Positions 1 through 9,227 of a stretch of 64,000 nt of DNA are shown here, in pieces. Both the position numbers and the translations under genes were made by a program. Source of the stretch: Limnoglobus roseus (GTDB lineage Bacteria; Planctomycetota; Planctomycetia; Gemmatales; Gemmataceae); NCBI RefSeq assembly GCF_008254045.1, contig NZ_CP042425.1, positions 2,790,001 through 2,854,000 on the forward strand. Reading direction: 5' to 3'. How positions within the stretch are numbered: the stretch's first letter is position 1; every line of letters begins with the position of its first letter. Below the pieces are notes generated by a model. That model searched no databases and was not told the DNA's origin. It saw only the letters and a program-made list of their open reading frames with translations.

Positions 1-1740
1 GATGAGGATCACGTCCGGGTCTTGCCGCAGGATGGCCCGCAGGGCGGCGGCGAACGTCAGGTCGATCTCGTGGTTGATCGGGCACTGCACGAGGCCGTCG
101 ATTTCGTACTCGACCGGGTCTTCCGTGGTGATGATCTTCGTCTCGATGTCGTTCAACTCGGACAGGGCCGAATAGAGCGTTGTCGTCTTGCCGGACCCGG
201 TCGGCCCCGTCACGAGACAAATGCCGTTCGGCTTCTTGATGACCTCCCGGAAGTCAGCGAGGAGTTGCGGCGGCATGCCGATGCGGTCGAGCGACAGGCC
301 GACGTTCGACTGGTCGAGCACTCGGATGACGACACTCTCGCCGAACAGAGTGGGCAACACGCTGACCCGCATGTCGATCCGGCTGGCCCCGAGGTTCAGT
401 TCGATCCGCCCGTCCTGCGGCAGCCGGCGCTCGGCGATGTCGAGGTTCGCCATGACCTTGATCCGGCTGGAAATGGCCGTGGCCAGGTGGCGGGGCGGCG
501 GGACCATCTCGTACAGCACGCCGTCGCACTTGTACCGCATCTTGTACTCGTCTTCGAACGGCTCGAAGTGGACGTCCGAGGCGTGGTCGCGGATGGCCAT
601 GAGCATCACCATGTTGATGAGCTTCCGCACCGGGGCGGAGTGGGCCATTTCCTCGACGCTGTTCAGGTCGATGCTCGTTTCCCGCTTGCCGACGGCCTTG
701 TTCAGGTCGGCGTCCCCTTCGATTTCCTTGAGGATGCTCGCGATCGACTCCTCGTCGGCCCCGCCGGCCCCGGCCCCGCCGGCCCCGGTCGAGTACGCCT
801 TGTTCATCAGGTCGTCGACGGCCTTCGGCGGCGCGAGGACGGCCTTCACGTCGGCGATGCCGAGGAAGTTGCGGATGTCGTCGAGGGCTTGCAGGTTGTT
901 CGGGTCGGACATCGCCACGGTCAGGACGTTGTTCTCGAACGTCAGCGGCACGACCTTGTACAACTCCGCCATCGTGTGCGGAACCTTGGCCGTGGCGTCC
1001 TTACTCGGCTTCACGTCGTCCAGGCTCTGCACCTTCATGCCGTGCAGTTCGGCCTGGGCTTGCAAGAGCTGGTCTTCGTTGACGAGGCCCCGCTCGGCGA
1101 CGAGCTCGGTCAGTTTGCTCTCACTGGTCCGCATCTCCTCGTAGATCGAATCGAGTTGCGCGTCGTCGAGGAACCCGAGGTCCACGAGCTTCTGGCCGAG
1201 TTGCTTCGTGTTCGAGTCGACGTGCGTCAGCGACTTCTTCTGCGGCTTCGGCGCGGGCTTCGGGGCCGGGGCGGCGGCGGGCTTGGGTCCGCCGGGCGTC
1301 GGTCCGGCGGCCGGGCGGGGTGCGCCCGGTACCGGCGGCTTGGCACCGCCCGCGGCGGCGGGGGCTTGCGGCCGGGGCGCACCCGGTGCGCCGGGCGTGG
1401 TTGGTCTCGCACCGGGAACGCCCGGCGTTGTCGGCCGGGGTGCGGGGGCTGTTCCGCCGGCCGGGGGGGCGGGCTTGGGCGCAGGTGCGACCGGCTTCTG
1501 TGCGGCAGCGCCGGGCGTACCGGGGGCCGGCGCGGGTTTGGGCGCGGGGGCGACCGGGCGTTGTGCGCCGGCGGGGGCTTGGCCCGATGTTGCGGGCCGT
1601 TGTTGCGGGGGCTGCCCCGGTGTAGCCGGCTTCGCGCCGTTGGCCTGCGGCGGCACGGCTGGCTTCGCCCCGGCCGCCGGCTGCGTACCGGGGGCCACCG
1701 GCTTCTTCGGGTCGTTCGGGAGTGGCGGAGTCGTCGACAT
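1..1740 (-). CDS. GspE/PilB-type secretion ATPase, 3' end outside window
   Basis: Reads open from an ATG at 1740 to the window edge (580 codons seen). This is a hexameric ATPase of the GspE/PilB family, which powers pseudopilus or type IV pilus extension at the cytoplasmic face of the inner membrane. The first ~170 residues are an Ala/Pro/Gly-rich linker, unusual for the family. An MshEN/GspE_N-type domain follows, then the ATPase core with Walker A GPTGSGKTTT near residue 511 and the Asp box around IITTEDPVEY. The sequence ends in LRQDPDVILI, just short of the Walker B glutamate. It lies third in a leftward run after pilB and pilT with about 107 bp between it and pilT, so an operon is likely. 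The family call is firm; pilus versus type II secretion cannot be separated from this gene alone. Confidence 0.93.
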   Translation of the reverse strand, partial: MSTTPPLPNDPKKPVAPGTQPAAGAKPAVPPQANGAKPATPGQPPQQRPATSGQAPAGAQRPVAPAPKPAPAPGTPGAAAQKPVAPAPKPAPPAGGTAPAPRPTTPGVPGARPTTPGAPGAPRPQAPAAAGGAKPPVPGAPRPAAGPTPGGPKPAAAPAPKPAPKPQKKSLTHVDSNTKQLGQKLVDLGFLDDAQLDSIYEEMRTSESKLTELVAERGLVNEDQLLQAQAELHGMKVQSLDDVKPSKDATAKVPHTMAELYKVVPLTFENNVLTVAMSDPNNLQALDDIRNFLGIADVKAVLAPPKAVDDLMNKAYSTGAGGAGAGGADEESIASILKEIEGDADLNKAVGKRETSIDLNSVEEMAHSAPVRKLINMVMLMAIRDHASDVHFEPFEDEYKMRYKCDGVLYEMVPPPRHLATAISSRIKVMANLDIAERRLPQDGRIELNLGASRIDMRVSVLPTLFGESVVIRVLDQSNVGLSLDRIGMPPQLLADFREVIKKPNGICLVTGPTGSGKTTTLYSALSELNDIETKIITTEDPVEYEIDGLVQCPINHEIDLTFAAALRAILRQDPDVILI

Positions 1741-1847
1741 CGGGGGTTCGCCTTTATTCGTGGGGACGGCGGCTCGACCAAATGTTGGGAGCCGGCCGAT
1801 GTATTTCGAGAATCGCCCGCCGACCGTGGCCGGCGGGCGCGGGATCG

Positions 1848-3038
1848 TTACCGCTTGTAGGGAGCCTTCTTGGGCTTGGAACGACCGTCGTCATCGTCGT
1901 CGTCATCGTCTTCCACGTCGCTGTCGTCCTCGTCCTCGTCTTCGTCATCGTCCTCTTCATCGAGGAGGCCGCGCTCGTAGGCGGCGATCTTGGCCGCGAG
2001 TTCGGCCGGCTTCGCGGCCTTCAACAGCGCTTCTTCCTTCTCGACGAGTTGTTCCTTCCAGAGCGAGAACAGCGACTCGTCCAGCAAGAACATGCCGTGC
2101 TTCCGGCCGGTCTGGATGGCCGAGTCGATCCGGTAGACCTTGTTTTCACGGACCAGGTTCTGGATGGCCGGCGAGACGACCATCATCTCGTAGGCCGCGA
2201 TGACGCCGTCGGGCTTCTTCGGCAAGAGCGCCTGCGACAGCACGCCCATGAGCGCGGTCGAAAGCTGCGTGCGGATCTGGTCCTGCTGTTCCTTCGGGAA
2301 CACGTCGATGATCCGGTTGATCGTGGACGCCGCCCCGGAGGTGTGGAGGGTGCCGAACACGACGTGGCCGGTTTCGGCCGCTTCGATGGCCGCGTGGATC
2401 GTTTCCAAGTCTCGCATTTCGCCGACGAGGATCACGTCCGGGTCCATCCGCAGGGCCCGCCGCAAGCCTTCCTTGAACTCCGGCACGTCCACGCCGATCT
2501 CGCGCTGGTTGACGGTACACTTCTTGTGCTTGTGGAAGTACTCGATCGGGTCTTCCAACGTGATGATGTGCCGGTCGTAATTGTCGTTGATGAAGTTAAT
2601 CATCGACGCCAGTGAGGTCGTCTTGCCCGACCCCGTCGGCCCCGTCACGAGGAGCAACCCCCGCGGCCGGACGATAAGCGAGCGAATCGCTTCCGGCATC
2701 TTCAGCTGCTCGAACGTGAGGAACTGGCTCGGAATTCGCCGCATCACCATGCCGATGGTGCCGCGCTGCTTAAACACGGCCACCCGGAAGCGGTAGCCGT
2801 CCACGTACTCGATGGCGAAGTCGGTGCCCCCTTTTTGCTGCAACTCCTGCTGGCAGCGGTCGGGGGTGATCGACTTCATGAGACCCGTGGTGTCGTCCGG
2901 GTCGAGGATTTTCGCGTCGAGCTTGCGCAGCCGCCCACCGGCCCGGATGACGGGCGGTTGACCGACGCTGATGTGCAAGTCGCTGGCCTTCAGTTGGATC
3001 ACTGTGGACAGCAACTTCTCCATTGCCACGGTGGCCAC
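1848..3038 (-). CDS. pilT: PilT-type twitching motility / pilus retraction ATPase
   Basis: 396 residues; starts MATVAMEKLL, as PilT proteins often do. PilT hydrolyses ATP to depolymerise type IV pili and drive twitching motility. Visible motifs: Walker A GPTGSGKTTS near residue 130, Asp box ITLEDPIEY, Walker B ILVGEMRD, His box GHVVFGTLHT, and AIQNLVRENK, which matches the PilT-specific AIRNLIRE signature. The C-terminal ~40 residues are an unusual run of Asp/Glu followed by a basic end (SKPKKAPYKR); PilT is normally about 345-370 residues, so this tail is extra. The gene lies between two PilB/GspE paralogues on the same strand, consistent with an assembly/retraction operon. Confidence 0.95.
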   Translation of the reverse strand: MATVAMEKLLSTVIQLKASDLHISVGQPPVIRAGGRLRKLDAKILDPDDTTGLMKSITPDRCQQELQQKGGTDFAIEYVDGYRFRVAVFKQRGTIGMVMRRIPSQFLTFEQLKMPEAIRSLIVRPRGLLLVTGPTGSGKTTSLASMINFINDNYDRHIITLEDPIEYFHKHKKCTVNQREIGVDVPEFKEGLRRALRMDPDVILVGEMRDLETIHAAIEAAETGHVVFGTLHTSGAASTINRIIDVFPKEQQDQIRTQLSTALMGVLSQALLPKKPDGVIAAYEMMVVSPAIQNLVRENKVYRIDSAIQTGRKHGMFLLDESLFSLWKEQLVEKEEALLKAAKPAELAAKIAAYERGLLDEEDDDEDEDEDDSDVEDDDDDDDDGRSKPKKAPYKR

Positions 3039-3274
3039 GGCACACTCCTTAACGGTGCGCGACGCGAGACGGCGAACGCTTCAGACGGGCATTTTTCTGG
3101 GACCGGAGCAGATACGTGGCGAGTCACGCCGTCCGCTCCGGGCATGTCCGATTGTTCGCCGACTCTCGTCCCGAACCAAATAATCGCCGGAAGATTCTTC
3201 CGGCGAGGGAAATGGGTCCGTCCATTGGAACGCCCCGCGTCGTGCGAGGCGTCGTTTTCAGGCTCGACAGAGAA

Positions 3275-4984
3275 TTAGTGCCCGCCCTCAGAGTGGCAAA
3301 TGCTCAAAACCTCTTGCAGGGTCGTGTTCCCCTTCATCACTCGTAACACACCGTCGTCGAGAAGAGTGTGCATCCCGCCCGCTCGGGCCTTCCGCCGGAG
3401 TTCCTGGGCCGGGGCCTGAGCGAACGTCAATTCTCGCAACGGCCCGTTCATTCGCATCATCTCGAAGATCGCCTGCCGCCCGCGGTAGCCGCCTTGTCGG
3501 CAATGGTTACAGCCGCGGCCTTTCATGAAGTTCCCGGTCTTGGCCTTCTCAGGGCTGATGCCGGCAGCTTGCAATTCCGCTTCCGTGGGCATACTGGGCT
3601 CTTTGCACTTCGGGCAATTCACCCGTACCAACCGCTGGGCCATAACCGCGATAACCGAGCTGGCCGTGAGGAACGGCGGGACTCCGATGTCGGTCAGGCG
3701 TGTGATAGCACTGGGCGCATCGTTCGTGTGCAGCGTACTGAAAACCAAGTGTCCGGTCAAACTGGCTTGAACAGCGATTTCGGCCGTCTCTTTATCTCGA
3801 ATTTCCCCGACAAGGATGATGTTGGGGGCTTGCCGCAACATCGAGCGGATGATGCGAGCGAAGTCGAGCCCAATCTTGTGCTTGACCTCCACCTGATTGA
3901 TGCCGGGCAGATAATACTCGACCGGGTCTTCCGCGGTGATGATCTTTCGGTCAGGCCGATTCAACTCGTTCAAAACGGCGTAAAGGGTGGTCGTCTTACC
4001 GGAACCGGTTGGGCCGGTCACGAGGAAAATACCGTTCGGTCGTTTGATGATATTCTGGAAGCGGACGTACTCTTCTTCCGCGAAGCCCAAGTCTTTGACA
4101 CTGACCTGAATGTTGCCCCGGTCGAGAATCCGCATGACGGTCGATTGGCCGTGAACGCTCGGAAGAAGGCTCACACGAAGGTCGAAGTGTTTACTGGCGA
4201 CCGTCATCTTGATCCGGCCGTCCTGCGGTCGCCGTTTTTCGGAAATGTCGATGTTCGACATAATCTTAATGCGGGACGTGAGAGCCGACTGAAGTCGGCG
4301 CGGCACGGCGTCGCGTTCGACCAACACGCCGTCGATCCGGTAGCGGATGCGAACCCGATCCCCGAACGGCTCGACGTGGATGTCGGACGCCCGCTGCGCG
4401 ACGGCTTCCGAGATGATGAGATTCACCAGCCGGATGACAGGAGCATCGCTCCCCTCATCGGCCGCGAGAGCGGAAGCACTGTCCACCTGCGTGAACTCGA
4501 TGGCCGTGTCGGTGAACTCGACGAGCATCGAGTCAACCGACTCGGTTTCGGTCTGGCCATAATTCCGGTTAATGGCTTCCTGAATCTGTTCCTGCGGGGC
4601 AAGAACCGGCTGAATGTCCCGGTTGAGGACGAAGCGGAGTTTGTCGAGTGCCTCGATGTTCGTCGGATCGGTCATCGCGATCTTCATCACGTTGCCTTCG
4701 AGGGCCAACGGGAGGACGAAGTTTTCGCGGGCGATCGACTCGGGCACGAGTTCCGTGACGGCCTTCGGAATTTCCGCGTTCGCCAAGTCCATGAACTCGA
4801 ACCCGCTGTGCTCGGCCATCGCGCGGGAAGATTCGAGCAGCGGGACGTAGTTCAGTTTCGCGAGCGCGTCTTGCAGCCGCAACCCCGTCGAGGCGGCCAT
4901 GCTCACGGCTTCCTCGACCTGATCGGGGCTGATGAGCTTCTTCTTGACGAGCACGTCGGTAAAGTCGTTCCTTGCCTTGGCCAT
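3275..4984 (-). CDS. pilB: PilB-type pilus assembly ATPase
   Basis: 569 residues from the ATG at 4984, chosen because AGGAG lies 9 nt upstream and the protein then starts MAKARNDFTDVLVKK as in the family; an upstream extension to 5116 lacks similarity. Domains: MshEN/GspE_N (about 1-160), then the ATPase with Walker A GPTGSGKTTT near residue 322, Asp box ITAEDPVEYY, Walker B ILVGEIRD and His box GHLVFSTLHT. A tetracysteine zinc motif (CPKC ... CNHC, about residues 456-500) is typical of PilB/GspE. It powers pilus subunit polymerisation. First gene of the leftward pilB-pilT-gspE run; 237 bp separate it from pilT. Confidence 0.94.
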   Translation of the reverse strand: MAKARNDFTDVLVKKKLISPDQVEEAVSMAASTGLRLQDALAKLNYVPLLESSRAMAEHSGFEFMDLANAEIPKAVTELVPESIARENFVLPLALEGNVMKIAMTDPTNIEALDKLRFVLNRDIQPVLAPQEQIQEAINRNYGQTETESVDSMLVEFTDTAIEFTQVDSASALAADEGSDAPVIRLVNLIISEAVAQRASDIHVEPFGDRVRIRYRIDGVLVERDAVPRRLQSALTSRIKIMSNIDISEKRRPQDGRIKMTVASKHFDLRVSLLPSVHGQSTVMRILDRGNIQVSVKDLGFAEEEYVRFQNIIKRPNGIFLVTGPTGSGKTTTLYAVLNELNRPDRKIITAEDPVEYYLPGINQVEVKHKIGLDFARIIRSMLRQAPNIILVGEIRDKETAEIAVQASLTGHLVFSTLHTNDAPSAITRLTDIGVPPFLTASSVIAVMAQRLVRVNCPKCKEPSMPTEAELQAAGISPEKAKTGNFMKGRGCNHCRQGGYRGRQAIFEMMRMNGPLRELTFAQAPAQELRRKARAGGMHTLLDDGVLRVMKGNTTLQEVLSICHSEGGH

Positions 4985-5270
4985 AGTGAATGCTCCTGAG
5001 AACGGTGGCGATGTGTGTCCGGCCGATTTCGGGTCAGTGCGTGGGACGCCCCGATGTTTGGAAACTACGAACTGGCATTGAGATTCGGCAACCCGGTCCA
5101 AAGAATGATGAATCAACGCGGTCGGTCATATGAGTGGTCGATGAGAAGGAATCTTTTCTCTATCTTGTCCGAACGCACCCCCTTTCCACAAGTGTTGAAT
5201 TGTTAAAATTGCTGTGAAACGGGGAAGTGGCACCGATCTGAGCCACGTATCACCCCGCAGGAGCAACACC

Positions 5271-6665
5271 ATGCCCCGCGTTCTGTTGGCATTCCTCCTG
5301 TTCGCGGCCTCGCTGCCGGCCACGGCCCAGGACAAGCCGCTCACGCGAATCGCCTTCGGCTCGTGTGCCGATCAAGACAAGCCGTGCCCGATCTGGGGGG
5401 CCATCGGCAAACTCCAACCGGAACTGCTCGTCCTCCTCGGTGACACGATCTACGCCGACCTCGACAAGTCGAAGGCGGTAACGTCGGCCCTCATCCAGTC
5501 GAAGTACGACATCCTCAACGCGCTCCCGGCTTTCGCCGCCCTGCGGAAGTCCACGCCGATGATGGCGGTCTGGGACGACCACGACTACGGCAAGAACGAC
5601 GGCGATGCCCGCTTCCCGCTGAAGGACCAGTCGCGGCAAATCTTCCTCGACTTCCTCGCCGTGCCGAAGGACTCACCGCGGCGGACCCGCAAGGGCGTGT
5701 ACGACGCGCAAGTCTTCGGCCCGCCGGGGAAGCGCGTGCAGGTGATCCTCCTCGACGGCCGTTACCACCGCAGCACGATCAAGACGAAGTTCGACCCGCG
5801 GCGGCGGTTGACCGAGTCGATTCCGACTGACGACCCGGCCGCCACGTTCCTTGGCGAGGAACAATGGAAATGGCTGGAGGAGCAATTGAACGTGCCCGCC
5901 GAAGTCCGGCTGCTGGGTTCCGGCATTCAACTGCTATGCGACGAACACCCCTTCGAGAAGTGGGCACTCATCCCGCATGAACGGGACCGTCTGTACAAAC
6001 TCCTGCGCGACACGAAGGCCAACGGGGTCATCGTTCTCAGCGGCGACCGCCACCTCGCGGAACTGTCGGTGTCCACCGACGCGATCGGCTACCCGCTCTA
6101 CGACATCACGAGCAGCGGCTTCAACCAGGCGACGAACTCCTGGCGTGCCCCGGAGAAGAACCGCCACCGCGTGGCCGCCATGCCGTTCGGCAACAACTTC
6201 GGCTTCATCACCATCGACTGGGCGAGCGAAACCAGCCCGCGGATCGGCCTGGAGTTGCGCGACGAAGCCGGCGAAGTCGCGATCCGTCACCCGATCCGCC
6301 TTGGCCTACTGACGGCCGGCGACCAACCGGGAAAGGCGGTGGTGAAACTGCCGGAAGGGATGATCAATCCGGCCGCGGCCCTGAAGGGCAAGGTGGGCGA
6401 CGAGGTGACGGTGCAATTCGAGGTGCAAGCGGCCCGCGTGACGGCCGACAAGAAGCGGCTGTTCCTGAACAGCGAGACCGACTTCCGCGACGAGAAGAAC
6501 TTCACCGTCGTCCTCAACGCGAAGGCCCGCGACGGCACCTACAAGGACGCGACCGGCGACACGTTCAAGGGCAAGACAGTCCGCGTGAAGGGCAAACTGT
6601 CCGCGTACCAGGGCAAGTTGCAGATCGAAGTGGACGACGAGAAGCAGGTGGAGGTGGTGAAGTAG
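5271..6665 (+). CDS. PhoD-like metallophosphatase with extra C-terminal beta domain, exported
   Basis: 464 residues. Start ATG 5271 has AGGAG 7 nt upstream and begins a clear Sec signal peptide (MPRVLLAFLLFAASLPATAQ), so longer starts are rejected. PhoD-family enzymes hydrolyse phosphomono/diesters with a Ca/Fe centre. Motifs: FGSCAD, GDTIYAD, WDDHDYGKND and SGDRHLAE, the expected metal ligands. After the catalytic domain (to about residue 360) comes a domain of about 100 residues (GKVGDEVTVQFEV to the end) rich in alternating beta strands, resembling an OB-fold-like module; this is inference. The gene diverges from pilB, with about 290 bp between the starts holding both promoters. Confidence 0.88.
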   Translation: MPRVLLAFLLFAASLPATAQDKPLTRIAFGSCADQDKPCPIWGAIGKLQPELLVLLGDTIYADLDKSKAVTSALIQSKYDILNALPAFAALRKSTPMMAVWDDHDYGKNDGDARFPLKDQSRQIFLDFLAVPKDSPRRTRKGVYDAQVFGPPGKRVQVILLDGRYHRSTIKTKFDPRRRLTESIPTDDPAATFLGEEQWKWLEEQLNVPAEVRLLGSGIQLLCDEHPFEKWALIPHERDRLYKLLRDTKANGVIVLSGDRHLAELSVSTDAIGYPLYDITSSGFNQATNSWRAPEKNRHRVAAMPFGNNFGFITIDWASETSPRIGLELRDEAGEVAIRHPIRLGLLTAGDQPGKAVVKLPEGMINPAAALKGKVGDEVTVQFEVQAARVTADKKRLFLNSETDFRDEKNFTVVLNAKARDGTYKDATGDTFKGKTVRVKGKLSAYQGKLQIEVDDEKQVEVVK

Positions 6666-6839
6666 GTCCGACGGCCGATTCTCCCTTCGTGATTTCCGAA
6701 TCACGACAAAATCCGCACGATCGGTCAACTTCGCCCAAATTCGCACTCGCTTTCCACATCTTGCCCATCTTTCTGAATTTGCCTCTTCCGCATCGCCGAT
6801 CTTTCTCGCAGAGTCCCCCGATTCTCGCGAGTCCCCGCG

Positions 6840-7514
6840 ATGGCACGCTGGCTGGTTCTCGTTTGCTTGGCGACCGCCGGGTGCGTCACGCTCGGACCGC
6901 CGGCCCCCGCGCCGGTCGTGCCCGAAGCGGGGGAAGCCGTCGATCACCTCGCGATGGCGGCCGATGCGTTGGCCGAGGGGGAAGAGCGGAAGGCCACGGT
7001 TTACCTCTCGGCCCACCTGTCCGACCACCCCGACGAGGCAATGACGCGGGCACAGTTGGCCGAGTTGCTGTTCCGGCAGCAACGCCCCGTGGAAGCCCGT
7101 GCGGAGTTCGAGCAGTTCGTCGCCACGGCCCAACCGATGACCGGCGTTCCGCAGAAGCACCTCCTGCACGCCCACACGCGGCTAATGCTGATCGCCCAGG
7201 ACGAGCACGACGCCTACGCGGAACAACTCCACCGCGGCATCGGCTTGCTCACGCTGGTGAAGGGGTGGGACGCCGACGCCACCCGCCGCGATGAGGCGGC
7301 CGCGAACGAGACGCTGGCGAAGGCCGTGAAGGCACTCCGGGCGGCCCGCGCCGAGAAATCCGGCGATGCGCGGGCGAATCTGTACCTCGTGATGGCGTAC
7401 ACGCGCATGGGCCAACCCTCGGCCGCCCGCGCGGCGAGGGTCTGCTTCGACGCAGCCGTTCCGATGGGTTTGACGGCGTGGGAACAGTCGCAGGCGGCCG
7501 ACGCACGGCCGTGA
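6840..7514 (+). CDS. TPR-like lipoprotein
   Basis: 224 residues. The N-terminus MARWLVLVCLATAGC is a lipoprotein signal ending in a lipobox (ATAGC), so the mature protein should be lipid-anchored in the cell envelope. The rest is helical with TPR-like spacing (AEGEERKATVYLSAHLSDHP, EAMTRAQLAELLFRQQRPVEA, NLYLVMAYTRMGQPSAA). TPR proteins scaffold envelope complexes, but no partner can be named. An ORF in another frame extends from 7478 across the end of this gene, but the next true start is 7619. Function unknown beyond TPR lipoprotein. Confidence 0.75.
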   Translation: MARWLVLVCLATAGCVTLGPPAPAPVVPEAGEAVDHLAMAADALAEGEERKATVYLSAHLSDHPDEAMTRAQLAELLFRQQRPVEARAEFEQFVATAQPMTGVPQKHLLHAHTRLMLIAQDEHDAYAEQLHRGIGLLTLVKGWDADATRRDEAAANETLAKAVKALRAARAEKSGDARANLYLVMAYTRMGQPSAARAARVCFDAAVPMGLTAWEQSQAADARP

Positions 7515-7618
7515 ATCGCATTTCTCCACTTCCACTTCCGCCTGTTGCGTTTCCGCCCGTCGCCACTTACACTGGGACATCTCCCGCCCGATTCACGTTT
7601 CCCCCTCCCGGTGACTTC

Positions 7619-8683
7619 ATGCAACGACGCGACTTCCTCAAAGCCTCGGCCGCCACCACACTCACGGCCGCGACCGGGCCGATCATCCTCGGGGCGGACA
7701 AGAAGGCCGGCACCGACACGCCGGTCATCGGCATCGACGGCCACCGATACGAGTGCCATCACAACTGGGGCACACTGCCGACCAGCCTCGAATGGCAGAC
7801 CACGCACAACGTCGCCATCGACTCCAACCAGCACGTCTACATCACGCAGCAGGGGCACGCTGGCAAGAAGGGCCTCGACACGGTGATGGTGTTTGACACG
7901 GCCGGCAAGTTCGTGAAGTCGTTCGGCAAGGAGTGGCACGGCGGCGGCCACGGAATCGACGTTCGCAAGGAGGGCGGCGAGGAGTTCTTCTACTACACGA
8001 ACACCTGGAAGAGTCCGAAGGTCGTGAAGATGAACGCGAAGGGCGAGACGGTGTGGAAGCTCGAACGCCCGCCGACGCCGGAGTACAACGACCCGAAAAA
8101 GGCGTATAACCCGACGAACGTGGCCTTCTGCCCGAACGGTGACGTGTTCGTTGGCGACGGCTACGGCTCGAACTACATGCTGAAGTTCGACAAGGACGGC
8201 CAGTTCCTGAGCATCTTCGGCGGCAGCGGCAAGAAGGACGGGCAGTTCGCCACGCCGCACGGTAACTGGATCGACGAGCGCACCAAGGACAAGCCGACGC
8301 TGGTGGTGTGCGACCGTGCGAACGCCCGCCTGCAAACCTTCGACCTCGCCGGCAAGCACCTCAGCACGACGGAGAAGGGCACCGTCCTCTTCCCCGCGAA
8401 CATCGACATCCAGGGCGACACGATGCTCGTGCCGGACCTGCACGCGCGGGTCAGCCTCTTCGACAAGGCCGGCCAACCGATCGTGCACCTGGGCGAAGAC
8501 AAGGAGTGGCGGGAGAAAGTCGTCGGCAGCCTGAGCAAAGGGCCGGCCGTGCGGTCGCAGCCGAAGTTGTGGGAGGTGGGCAAGTTCGTCCACCCGCACG
8601 ACGCCTGCTTCGACGGGGCTGGCAACATCTACGTGGTGGAGTGGGTCGACGGCGGGCGGATCACGTTCTTGAAGAAGGTGTAG
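7619..8683 (+). CDS. Tat-exported six-bladed beta-propeller protein (NHL/peptidylglycine-lyase-like)
   Basis: 354 residues from ATG 7619. The N-terminus MQRRDFLKASAATTL has a twin-arginine motif (RRDFLK), so export in folded form through Tat is expected. The body has NHL-type repeats: HNVAIDSNQHVYITQQG, NPTNVAFCPNGDVFVGDGYG, ATPHGNWIDER, FVHPHDACFDGAGNIYVVEW. Planctomycetes encode many such propellers with unknown substrates. The upstream in-frame ATG-like starts lie in the preceding gene and carry no similarity. It is about 100 bp downstream of the lipoprotein gene and may share its transcript. Confidence 0.82.
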   Translation: MQRRDFLKASAATTLTAATGPIILGADKKAGTDTPVIGIDGHRYECHHNWGTLPTSLEWQTTHNVAIDSNQHVYITQQGHAGKKGLDTVMVFDTAGKFVKSFGKEWHGGGHGIDVRKEGGEEFFYYTNTWKSPKVVKMNAKGETVWKLERPPTPEYNDPKKAYNPTNVAFCPNGDVFVGDGYGSNYMLKFDKDGQFLSIFGGSGKKDGQFATPHGNWIDERTKDKPTLVVCDRANARLQTFDLAGKHLSTTEKGTVLFPANIDIQGDTMLVPDLHARVSLFDKAGQPIVHLGEDKEWREKVVGSLSKGPAVRSQPKLWEVGKFVHPHDACFDGAGNIYVVEWVDGGRITFLKKV

Positions 8684-8831
8684 GGGCGGATGGCCCGGCC
8701 GGGACGGACCGGATGAGAGGTGGGTCGCGGAAGCCGGTTCGTTGTTGCGTTCGCCGGCGCGGGCGGGGATAATCGCCGACCGGGCGGTGAACGCTCGACA
8801 CGACCCCTCTCCTGTGTCGCGGGGCTGGCCC

Positions 8832-9227
8832 ATGCGCCTACTCGGTTTCTTGTTTAACCTCTTGATCCTGGCCGGCTTTATCGCCGCCATCCTTTACTTC
8901 ACCGGCGTTCTCGGTCGACGGGCCGGGGGCAAAAGTGGCCTCCGCCTTCGCCTCTCTCGCAAGGACGTCCGGGCCTACGCCCGCCGCTACCTGAAGAAGT
9001 TCCCCGGCACGAAGGCGAAGAGCCTGCGGGAAGCCTTGCGGCAAGAGTTCCTGCCGGAGCGGGTTGCCAAGCAGTCCGCGGACGAGCAGGCTCTGGGGTG
9101 CATGATGTTCGGCCTCGGCGGCCTGTTAGCGCGGGCCGCCATGGTTCAGGCGAGCGATTCCGAGATCGAAGACATCAAGGAAATGATCGAGGACGTGATC
9201 GACGAACTGTACCGAGAGGACGACTGA
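8832..9227 (+). CDS. small membrane-anchored hypothetical protein
   Basis: 131 residues from ATG 8832 (MRLLGFLFNLLILAGFIAAI), chosen because it opens directly with a transmembrane segment at residues 3-24; upstream in-frame codons add an unlikely Arg-rich stretch. The remainder is basic then acidic helical sequence (RLSRKDVRAYARRYLKKFPG ... IEDIKEMIEDVIDELYREDD). No family recognised. Its TGA stop (9225-9227) abuts the ATG of the AlkD-like gene (9228), so the two are very likely co-translated. Confidence 0.65.
   Translation: MRLLGFLFNLLILAGFIAAILYFTGVLGRRAGGKSGLRLRLSRKDVRAYARRYLKKFPGTKAKSLREALRQEFLPERVAKQSADEQALGCMMFGLGGLLARAAMVQASDSEIEDIKEMIEDVIDELYREDD

Noticed and set aside
22..1860. Long plus-strand open frame of 612 codons
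   Set aside because: Antisense to the GspE/PilB gene, which shows clear catalytic motifs. GC-rich codon bias leaves long open frames on the opposite strand.
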